From Dastarcus helophoroides (Eukaryota; Arthropoda; Insecta; Coleoptera; Bothrideridae), in NCBI GenBank assembly GCA_028583605.1, contig CM053329.1, positions 11,146,501 through 11,210,500 of the forward strand: a stretch of DNA of 64,000 bases, read 5' to 3'. Made by a program: the position numbers and the translations under genes. The first letter of the stretch is position 1. Each line of letters begins with the position of its first letter. Under the pieces are notes generated by a model. That model saw nothing but the letters and a program-made list of their open reading frames with translations. It was not told where the DNA came from and made no database searches. This document shows, piece after piece, positions 23,810 through 33,590 of this stretch.

Positions 23810-23816
23810 AAATTAC

Positions 23817-25552
23817 TGTTACGGAATTTTTCCCCAGTGAAGGAAGGGTGGCTTAGTATTTATAATTTCCAAGAAATTCTTCTAAGTGCCACTATCAAGC
23901 TATGAAATAATTTCCTTCACTATCGCCGGCTAGCGTTGGGGAAAGAGCAAGAGCCTCTTCTTGTTTCAGGCTGGGAGTCGTACACCCCTGTGAGGACCCC
24001 TCGTTTGGGCCGATGTGATAATCAAGGGAGTGGAAAACTTTTCAAAAATTGCCAAGTCCGGAACTCGGGAGTGAAAATATTTCTAAGTCCCAGATTCCGC
24101 GTAAATAGAATTAAGTTTGGTAATTGCGCGGCACGACGGCTAAAGAATACCAAAAAGGGGCGCCAGGTGATTTTGAATCACGCAATATACCTAAGGAGAC
24201 GTCGAAAAATCACCAAAAGATACTCAACCACGGAAGCTGGACAATTTACTCCTAGATGGCGTAGTTCTCGTCCTTGTTGCCACTCTCTCTGGGACCTACC
24301 TTACTGAGAGTGTTGCTATCTATGTTCTAACCTTACAATTTAGACAGACAGGAAAATACTTTCTCGAAGCAATAAAACAAAATATTTCAAAGGGCAGAAT
24401 AGGTTCTAATGTACGCACGATATTTTTACAGTTTATAATGTACGCACTTAATGTACGTGTGTCTTCCACTACTTATTTATTCTGGTCTTAAACTACGGAC
24501 ACAATTTGTTGGAAGGAAAGTGCGCACTTTGTTCCGTACAGCTGATTACAAAAGTTGGTAACCGTTCCCTTTAATATATATTTCCTATCTTAACGTTATC
24601 GCAAATTTTAAGATTCCTGTCTCGTTTCAGCAATAAATAGAGCGGGGGAAAATTATCAAATTATTAAGCTATCGAAATTCAGGCACTAGGGTTCAAAAGT
24701 CAGACCCGAGGATATAAATATCGGGTAAGATAACTACAAACGAGCAGGTAAAAGAAAGGCTAATTTAATTAATTTAAAACTTAGAATCCAAAAGAAAAAG
24801 AATTTAATGAGACAACTGGGAAAATTGACACAAAGAAAAAAAAACACAATCTACGTAAGTAACCGAAAATGGGCTGTATGTTAAAACAAAAATTCAAAAA
24901 GAAACGGTACTATAATTTAGGTTGTCAGCCAAACAGCTGATATCTCTAGGGTTGGGACAATCCCCAAATAAGAATATAAAAAGGGGTACTTATGTGCTTG
25001 TCATGAAGGGTCCCAGGTCGAGAGGGATGCTGAGACTTCGTGTAGCGATTGGATCGTTGACACAACTCCCTTCAATGAAGTCCTCGAAGCCCACTCCAGA
25101 AGACGATGACCACTCCTTCGGACCTCCTTGTGTCCCTTTTCAGGTCCTGCTTGACCGATCCCGTCAAGGATCCCAACCAAACAAAAAGAGCCTTGGTTAT
25201 TAGTCGGCTCTGCCGCGTGCTTGGGAAGCACCTTCCTCCTTATTCCCGAAAAACCGGAACCATCTGAGGTTTTCGTCCTAACTCGGTAACACCAGGAAAT
25301 ACAATCGCCCCAGACGGTCCGAAGATGGGTTACATTAAATCCCTTTCCGGAAAAGCAACCAAGATGCACTTGGAAAATCCCGTAACCTCACCTTGAGAAG
25401 GATGACACCCAAGTGAACGACAAGAGAGAAGATGGCCGATTTCCCCCACACCAAGACTGACAGAAGATATGCCAGCACTTATCAAACCAACCAATGTATG
25501 TTTGGTGGCCTAGCCACACGCCCTATTTCTAACGGAAATTTAAACCGTAACA
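23817..25552 (-). repeat. LTR 3 (5' LTR of right unit)
   Basis: 1736 bp, ending CCGTAACA against the ATTT duplication. In the sense (minus) direction the element starts here. Confidence 0.95.
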
Positions 25553-26160
25553 ATTTTATCAACGTTTTTTAAAATTTTGATTCGAAATTTCAACTTTTTT
25601 GCAAACCTGACTGTTTTTAAATTTTATTTTTATAAAACATTTCCATTCTAAATTCTACTTCTTTTTTATCAAAATTTCAGCCTTTCTTCATTTCGACTTT
25701 CTGAAAGTAACGATTTTTTTTTAATCTGTCTTCGATTTTTATTAAAAATCTTGACATTTTTAAACATTTTGACTTTATATTTGAAATGAATAGAAATGTG
25801 ACTATAAAAATAAATAATCCTTATAATATTTTCCTTTTTATGAAAATTTCGAATTTCCAATTATCCACTTTGTTTAATTTCCACTTTTTCCAAGTATCAA
25901 CTTGTAAATTTCTTCATTTCGACTTTCTGAAAGTAACGATTTTTTTAATCTGTCTTCGATTCCAAGAAAGAAAATCAAAATGAACCCAAAAATCATTATT
26001 TAAAAACTGAAATTTTCAAAATTTTTTATTAATAATCTTGACTTTTTTAAACATTTCGACTTTATATTTTGAAAATTTCCAATTATCCACTTTGTTTAAT
26101 TTCCACTTTTTCCAAGTTTCAACTTGTAAATTTCAGTTCTTACACAATTTTGACCTATTT
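25553..26160 (+). repeat. TTTCGA array, T-rich; right foldback arm continued
   Basis: 25553-25740 is the reverse complement of 13110-13290 (AACCTGACTGTTTTTAAATT, GACTTTCTGAAAGTAACGA, AATCTGTCTTCGAT). The arm was therefore continuous before the LTR element inserted. The CTTTCTGAAAGTAACGATTTT block appears again at about 25921. Confidence 0.8.
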
Positions 26161-26870
26161 TTCTAAATTTTTGAAAATTTGTATACAAAATTGTTATTTC
26201 TCAAGTTAATCTAAAATTTAGAACGAATGAAATTTTTGATAAAATTTAATATTTGAAAATAAAACCAACTTTTCAAAAAATTTCATATTTATAAGAGAAG
26301 TCGAAATTTTAGAGTTGAAATTTTTAATAAAAGTTAACATTTTGAAAAAATTTGAGAAGTTTGAAAAAAGTCGAAATTTTTAAAAAAAGGTAAAATTTTA
26401 ACAAAGTCGAAAATTTTAAGATCAAATTTTCTTAAAACCATCGAGATTGTGAAAAATGTTAAGATTTTCAGAGAAAGTTAACATTTCCAAAAAAAATTAA
26501 TTTTGATTTACTTCAAAAAATCCGAGTATTTAAAACAATGACGAAATTTTCAACAGAATTCTAAATTTTCCTAAATGTTAATATTTTCGGAAATAATCTA
26601 AAATTCCAAGTGTCGAGATTTAAAACAAATTGAAGGATTTTCAATCAACTTTTCAAAAAAACCTAAATTTTTAAAAGGTCACTTTACTTGAGAAAAAAAT
26701 TTATCAGGAAAGTGGAACTTTTTTAAAAATCGTAATTGTATTGAAAAAATTTGGAAAAAACAAAATTGAAAAAACGTCCAAATTAAAAAAAAACTAGAAA
26801 GTCGAAGAAAAAAAATGTTAAATTTTATTAAACCAAATTTCAAATAAAGTCAAAATTGTTTTTTTCAATT

Positions 26871-26989
26871 TATTTAACATTTCTTCGGCCCAGTTTGGAA
26901 ATATTTAAATTTTTATGGTTTGTTGACAATTTTATAAACATTTTATATTTTATAAATATTTCCAAACTGGGCCGAAGAAATGTTAAATA
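26871..26989. repeat. perfect 37-bp inverted repeat
   Basis: 26871-26907 and 26953-26989 are exact reverse complements, separated by 45 bases. Each arm carries CTTCGGCCCAGTTTGG, a GC-rich core foreign to the surrounding A-rich array. With one mismatch the arms extend outwards about 10 bases more. It could be a tiny foldback element or a preserved hairpin. Confidence 0.9.
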
Positions 26990-27879
26990 ATTTGAAAAAA
27001 ACATAATATTTCCGGTCAATAAGGGTCTACCATGAAGAATAAAGTCAAAATTGTCGAAGTCTGAATATTAAAGAAAAGTTAATTATTAGAAAAATCGACG
27101 AAACAGACGAAATTTTGAGAAATTAATACTTGGAAAAACGCGAAGTTTTGAATAGTTAAAATTTTGAAATGACAAACATTTTTTTAAAAACTCGAAATTA
27201 CCAAGAAATTCAAACTTTGAAAAATGATCAAGATTTTGAAAAAGTCAAAACTTTCAAAAAAAAGTCGACATCTTGAAAAAATGAGAAAAATTCAGAATTT
27301 TGCAAAATAATCGAAAATTTCAAAAAAAAATCGACTTTAAAAAAATGGAACGTTTTACAAAAATCGAAATTCTAAAATAAAAGTTCAAATAAAAAAAGTC
27401 AAATTCAAAAAAATCGCCGTTTGCAAAAGGTCAATATTTTGAAAAAAAGGGAAATTTTAAAAAAGTCGAAAATTTAAAAATCTGACATTTTAAAAAAATT
27501 TAGCTTTCCAAATTTCTACATCTTTAAAAAAGTACGAATTTACAAAGAGCAGAAATGTTTAAAAAATGTCAAAATTTCCCAAAAAAGTCAAGATTTTAAA
27601 AAGGTTAAACTTTAGAAAATCAACATTTTCAAAACACTAGAAATTTTTAAATTTGGTCAAAACGTAAACATATTCTAATTTAAAAATTAAGAAATTTTTT
27701 CGAAAAATGGAAATGCCAAAACAATGTCGAAATGTTCAAAAAAAATTAATTTTAGAAAAAATCTATACCTTGAAGACTCAAAATTTTTAAAACAAAATCG
27801 ACAGTTTCAAAACAGTATAAATTTTCGAAGAAATTTAAATTAAAAAAAATCGAAATTTAAAAAAAAAGTAACATATTTC

Positions 27880-28000
27880 AAATACACAAACTGAAATACA
27901 AATCTTGTCCCCTGAAACCAAGACAGATTAAACAACACAACAAAGGTTGCTCTACGCGTTTCGACAACCAAGCTATCATCTTCAGAGAGATACTGAAAAA
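27880..28000 (-). ncRNA. hammerhead-like motif in a dispersed repeat, copy 1
   Basis: On the minus strand CTGAAGA (27979-27985) is followed by a six-pair stem GATAGC-TTG-GTTGTC (with G:U pairs) and then GAAA (27959-27962) and CGCGT. This is the conserved CUGANGA-stem II-GAAA core of hammerhead ribozymes, which occur in Penelope-like elements and retrozymes. I cannot find clear stems I and III, so catalytic ability is doubtful. The surrounding roughly 110 bases recur inverted at 43545-43670. Confidence 0.45.
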
Positions 28001-30030
28001 TAAAGTAAAATATTCGAAAAAATGAATAAAAGTCGAAATTTAAAGGAATAAAAATCTTCAAAAAATATGAGATTTTAAGGATCAGTTTACATTTAAAAAA
28101 ATGTCAAAATTTAGAACAATGTAATTTCTATAAAATTGAATATTTGAAAAATGAAACAAATTTTTCAAAAAATTTCATGTTTATAAAAGAAGTCGAACTT
28201 CTGAGAGTTGTAGTTTTCAATAAAGGTTAACATTTTTAAAAAAATTTGAAAAGTGTTAAGATTTTCAATGAAAGTTAAAATTCCCGGAAGAAAAGTTAAG
28301 CATTTCTAAAAAGTGAAAGAATGTAAAAATTTTGTCAATCATCAAAAAATTCGAGTATATCAAAAAATTAAGAAATTTTCAACAAAATTCTAACATTTTC
28401 AAAGAGTTAATATTTTGAGAAATAATTTAAAATTTCAAAGAGTCAACATTTTAAAAAAGGCAAAATTAAAGGATTTTTAATCAACTTTTTAAAAATCCTA
28501 AATTTTTACAAGGTCAATTTACTAAGGAGAAGACAAAATTATCAGGAAAGTCGAATTCTTTTAAAAATCGCAATTTAAAAAATGAAATGTCTAAATTTAA
28601 AAAGTCAAAATTCGAAAAAAATATTAATTTCCAATATATTGAATCTCAAATACAATCAAAATTGTCAAAGTCTGAATATTGAAGAAAAGCCAAAATTATC
28701 AGGAAAGTCGAATTCTTTCAAAAATCAATTTGAAACATGAAATGCCTAAATTTTAAAAAAGAAGTCAAAATTCGAAAAAATGTTAATTTCCATTACATTG
28801 AATCTCAAATGAAGAAGAAATTGTCGAAGTCTGAATATTGAAGAAAAAATAAAATAACCAGAAAAGTCGAAATTAAAAAAAATAGACCAAATCTTGAGGA
28901 ATTTACATTTGAAAAAAGGCAGAGTTTTGAATGGTTAAAATATTGAAATAACAGTCAAGTTTTTTAAAGGAGTCAAAATCTTCAAAAAATTAAAATTTTA
29001 AAAATGATCAATATATTGAAAAAAATAATAGAAAAATTCGAAATTTTGCAAATAATCAAAAATATTAAAAAAATTCAGCCCTTTTAAAAAAATGTGACGC
29101 TTTAAAAAAATCGAATTGGTCAAATTAAAATTTTGAAATTAAAATTTTCTAAAACAGTGGATATTTTGGAAAATATTTTCATAGAAAGCCAAAATTTTCA
29201 AAACAAGTTAAGGATTTCTAAAACGTCAAAAGTATTAAAATTTTGACATTTTTCAAAAAATTTGAGTATTTCAAAAAATTATGAAATTGTCAAAATTGTA
29301 AAATTTTCCAAAAGTTAATATTTTGAGAAATAATCTAAAATTTCGAAAAGGGTCAAAATTTTATAGAAGTGTCAAATTTAAAAAAGCGAAATTAAAAAAA
29401 TCGAAAGTTCGGAAAAATTCGAAATTTTTAAAAAAAATTCAAATTTAAAAACTAGTCGAAATTTTTAAGAATCAAAATTTTCAATAAGTATCAGTTTTTA
29501 AAAAAAAATTTGAAAAAAAAGGGAAATTTCGAAAAAAGTCGAATATTCAGAAAACTGACATTTTGAAAAGAGTTGAGCTTTCAAAAACTCAACATTTTTA
29601 AAAAATTACAAATTGTGAAAGAGTGAAAATTTTTAGAAAATGCTAAAATTTTCAAAAAAGCCAAGATTTTAAAAAGTTAAATGTTAGAAAAAAGTGAAAC
29701 CTTAAAATATCGAAATTTTCAAAAAACTAGAAATTTTTCAAAAAGTTGGTCAATACGTAAACAAAAGTCGAAATTAAAAAAGGAAAATTTTGCGAAAAAT
29801 TGAAATGCCAATAACCGTCGAGATTTTCCAAAAAAACTAAATTGTCAAAAAAATCTTGAAAAGTCAAAATTTTTAAAAAAATCGATATTTACAAAAAAGT
29901 ACAACTTTAAAAAATTTAAACCTAAAAAAAGTTGAAATTTTTAAAATTAAAAAAAAATCGAAAAAAGTCGAAAATATGAGAAAAAGTCGAAAATGTTTAA
30001 AAAAGAGTATTTCGAAAAAGAAAAAAAATG

Positions 30031-31690
30031 AAATTATGACATTTGGGGTTTGTATCACATTTTTGACCATGTTTTTGAAAATTTTGACCCTTTTTCAAAA
30101 GTCCCTCTTGTTTTTGAAAATTTTTGCAACGTTTTTTAAAATTTTGATTCGAAATTTCAATTTTTTTGCTAACCTGACTGTTTTTAAATTCGATTTTTAT
30201 AAATCATATCCATTGTAAATTTAACTTTTTTTTCAAAATTTCAGCTTTTCCTGGTTTCGACTTTCTGAAAGTAACGATTTTTTTTAATATGACTTCAATT
30301 CTTATTGAAAATCTTGACTTTTTTAAACATTTCGACTTTACATCATGAAAATTTACAATTTTCCATTTTTTAATTTCCACTTTTCCCAAATTTGTTGAAA
30401 TATTTATTGAAAACCCCTTCTTTTAATTTGCACCTTTGTTCAAATTTTTGATTATTTGTTGGTTAAGACATTTTTTAAAAATTTCGACTTTTATGTAGCA
30501 AATGAGTTTTTCATTTAAAAGCTTAAAAAATTCGTCTCTTTTTGAAAAGTTTAACCTTTTTTGAAAAATTGGATTATTCACGCAAATTCGATTTTTAAAA
30601 TTTTAGAACTTTTTTTTAGAATGTTTAATTTTTAAAACCTTGAGTTTTTGTCAAATTGTTAAAATTTTTTCCAGAACAAACTTTTTTCAAAATTTTAGCT
30701 TTTTCTAAAAATTTCGACTATTTTTCAAAAATTTTCAATTTGCTTTTAGAAATTCCGACTTTTATGTAGTAAATGGTATTTTATTTGAAAAATTAAAAAA
30801 TTCGACTTTTATGAAAATTTTCACTTTTCAAAAATTGGATTTTTCTGAAAATTTCGATTTTTTCGAATTTTTTTCAGAAAAATTTAAACTTTTGTTATGA
30901 AATTTAACTTTTTCCTTAAAATTGTGACTTTTCAGAATTTAAATTTTTTTCAAAATATCAATTTTTTGTGAAAATTTTCATTTTTTTTTTAAATTTCGAT
31001 TATTTCTCGAAATTTCGACTTTTACGTAGTAAATTGGTTTTTCATTTAAAAATTTAAAAATTTCGATTTTTTTAAAAATTTTCACTTTTTTGAAAAATTG
31101 GATTTTTCCATGATTTTTTATATTTTCGAACTTTTTTTTAGAATGTTTACGTTTTTTTTGAAAATATTAACCTTTTGTTATCAAACTTTGGCTCTTTTTT
31201 AGGATATGATTTTTCCAGAATTAAAACTTTTTTCAAAAATTTAATTTTTATGAAAATTTCGACTTATTTTCAAGAAATTCTACTTTTTTCAAAATTTCGA
31301 CTTTTATGTAGTAAATGGTATTTGTATTTAAAAAATTCGACTTTTTTTGAAAATTTACATTTTTTTCAAACATTGGATTTTTCTCAAAATTTCTTCTTCT
31401 TTTTCAGAACTTTTACTTTCCTGAAAATCTTAATCGTTTGTCATCAAATTTCGGCGTTTTTCTTAAGACATTATGACTTTCAGAATGTTAATTGTTTTCA
31501 AAATAACAATTTTTTATAAAAATTTCCACTTTTTTTAAAAACTTCAACGTTTTCTCGAAGTTTCGACTGTTGTGTAGTTAACTGGATATTCATATGGAAA
31601 ACATACAAATTCGACAATTTGAAAATTATCACTATTCTGAAAAATTGGATATTCTTAAAATTTCAATTTTTAAAATACATGAACTTTCGT
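30031..31690 (+). repeat. TTTCGA array, T-rich, with paralogue of the LTR insertion site
   Basis: 30031-30400 is a direct copy of 13950-14030 joined to 25553-25790 without the LTR element (TTTTTGACCATG, CTTGTTTTTGAAAATTTTTG, AACCTGACTGTTTTTAAATT). It shows the pre-insertion arrangement. Further right a roughly 270-300 bp unit recurs three times with the mark TTTATGTAGTAAAT or TTTACGTAGTAAAT (about 30490, 30760, 31020, 31300). Confidence 0.8.
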
Positions 31691-31850
31691 TGTTAGATAA
31701 TGATGTTGTTGTGTCGTCATTGCCAAGTTTTGCATTTATTTACATAGAAAAAGTGCAGTGCTATATGCGCGAGAGTAGAAAATCGAGAAAGTGCGCGAGA
31801 TCTGGCAACACTGAAGCGGACAAACGAACAGTTCTAGAACAAATTTGAAA
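31691..31850. other. short unique island in the array
   Basis: A non-repeat insert with higher GC (GTGCAGTGCTATATGCGCGAGAG, CTGGCAACACTGAAGCGGAC). The 84-codon frame over it begins in array sequence and is probably chance. Confidence 0.35.
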
Positions 31851-32440
31851 TTTCCAAGGACAAAGAGAAATTTTTTGAAAAAGACGAATTTTGATAGTCA
31901 AAATTTCGAGCAAATGTCGAAATTTCAAGGAAAGGGCTAGCTTTCAGAAATATTAGGTATCAAATTTTGAGAAAAAAATCAAGATTTCGAAAAAAAGCAA
32001 ACTCTAAGAAACTAGTCAGAATTTTTGGAAAATTAGATTCTTTAAAGTTGAGATTTTCAAATTAATTCAAATGTTAAGAAGAATAATGAAATTTCGAAAA
32101 ATAGGCGAAGTTTTGGGAAATCGGTTTGAAATATTCAAGTGAAACTTTAAAATTGAGAGAAAATTCGATATTTTTCAGAGAATGTCGAAAAAATTGGAAA
32201 TTTCGCACAGAAAGCTAAATTTTGATAAAATGGTTTAATTTCAAAAATTTTTGCCCATATAAAAAAGACAAATATAAAAAAAAATGGAAATTTTCAGATA
32301 AAAAGAAACTTTGAGGAAACTATTGTGATTTTCAGGAACATAAAGCATTGGTTTTGAAATAAAATTAAAATTTCTAAAAAAAAACAATTTTGAGAAAACT
32401 ACGGAGATTTGGAAAAAAATCGGAAAAAACAAGCGAATAT
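31851..32440 (-). repeat. TTTCGA array, A-rich
   Basis: A-rich polarity on the plus strand, more diverged than the neighbours. Confidence 0.75.
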
Positions 32441-33590
32441 TCATTACATCACTGGCATGCAGTATTACTATTAACCAAAAAGAATGTTGTTCTTGAAACT
32501 TTTACTTTTTTTAATTTTAAAATGCACCCATGACCAGGCAATTTCTTTCTCACTTCAAAAACACCCAGCGTTTGATGCCGTACCCAAAGACCATGAAATA
32601 TGCGGTTTCGCTGACCCCTTTGCCCATGCATCAAGCAGCGATACAATCGAAGAACTGTTAATCTGCTTCTAGACGCGGACCCACATCTCAGCTGTGCAAT
32701 TATAACCTTGGCGTAATAATAGTCGGTGCGCAATTTATGCTTCGACTCCAGGAAGTGTATGTGTTGCTTTAACTATCGTCTGGGGCCCCGTCTCTGCAAT
32801 CAATTCATCGTGGCATCGACTGTTATTATAATCGTCATTAATTCGGTAATGTATTTTAGTACAACTATGTCGAAGTCAACGACCCAACGACGATGCACCA
32901 GCCTTGGCGAGCTCTGCTCCAAATAGACGAAATTGGACGACAATAAAAGCTAAATTGCCGCAATTGCCCCATTTATCTATCTATCTTGTCATAAAGCTCG
33001 TTATGTAATGGATAAATTGTTTGCCAACACTTAAATTTAATACTCTAATGTGCAGACCCATGGACTGGTTCAGGATTTCAGAGTTTGGAAACCAAATATT
33101 ATTAAATCTTCTCGATTTCGTAAATTGATCGATCCACACAGCGTGCCAAGTATATGTCGCAAGTAGAGGATTTGATCCTGGGATTCTGAATTTAGGGATC
33201 CCGGGAACCCGCCCGCTTTTTAATCCCGAAATTTTCTGGATTAAGTTTTTTGATCCCGGGATTTTTGAGATTGACATCATTTTAAAAAAGTTGTAAAATA
33301 GACTGCATCTATCGAAACGCTCAATGTCAATGTTTTTAACAATACTAGTCTATCATTTTAATATAAAATAGAAGAAGTTTTATTCCAAACAAGCAGCACT
33401 GCTTTGGGATTGGTATACTTGTTTCAAATAAAAATCTTGCATCTTAAACTAACAGATTTGATGATGAGACACCGGACGCTTTGTTATTTCTAAGGTTAAG
33501 GGGTAGTAAGGAGGTCAATAGAGTGTGCCATCGTGTGTTAAGGGCGAGACGCGTCATATGCTTCGTGATGTCACAAAGTTCCAACTATTT
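32441..33590. other. unclassified sequence of normal complexity
   Basis: This 1.1-kb stretch has more GC than the surroundings and is probably unique DNA. Frames of 94 and 99 codons on the minus strand and 62-66 codons on the plus strand overlap each other and match nothing I know, and none has convincing splice sites. A Kdm3 downstream exon was looked for and not found. Confidence 0.45.
33165..33265. repeat. cluster of GATCCCGGGAT-type palindromes
   Basis: GATCCTGGGATT, GGATCCCGGGAA, AATCCCGAAATT and GATCCCGGGATTTT follow each other within 100 bases. The same short motif ends both copies of the tandem duplication at 36599-37244. Confidence 0.6.

Larger units (their letters stand above)
20666..23816 (-). 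other. internal region, unit 2, no coding capacity
   Basis: 3151 bp, nearly identical to unit 1 and with the same strand bias. The 103-codon minus frame 21073-21384 has hydrophobic stretches but is cut to 65 codons in unit 1 by an indel, which argues against a protein. Confidence 0.85.
14031..25552 (-). mobile_element. tandem LTR retrotransposon, LTR-I-LTR-I-LTR, non-autonomous
   Basis: Three almost identical 1735-1736 bp LTRs (TGTTACGG...CCGTAACA) separate two internal regions of 3164 and 3151 bp; the repeat period is 4899 and 4887 bp. The outer flanks carry one 4-bp duplication, ATTT (14027-14030 and 25553-25556). A related unoccupied sequence at about 30105-30135 shows the joined site. 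Primer-binding sites and polypurine tracts place the element on the minus strand. No gag, protease, reverse transcriptase or integrase frame exists, and the longest sense frame in the internal region is 103 codons without known motifs. It must depend on proteins from another element. LTR2 and LTR3 look identical; LTR1 differs by one base (G at 15712, T at 20612) and one A in an A-run. The insertion is therefore young. It is Ty3-like by primer type, but the superfamily is not proven. Confidence 0.92.
26161..30030 (-). repeat. TTTCGA array, A-rich polarity
   Basis: The plus strand now reads AAAAAGTCGAAATTTT..., the reverse complement of the T-rich blocks. Longer units repeat inside it: GAAAGTCGAATTCTTT(C/T)AAAAATC at 28550 and 28705, and AATTGTCGAAGTCTGAATATTGAAGAAAA near 27045, 28660 and 28815. 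Confidence 0.85.

Noticed and set aside
32449..32733. 94-codon minus frame in unique sequence as a host exon
   Set aside because: No recognisable domain, no clear acceptor and donor, and it overlaps a plus-strand frame of similar length. Listed only as unclassified DNA.
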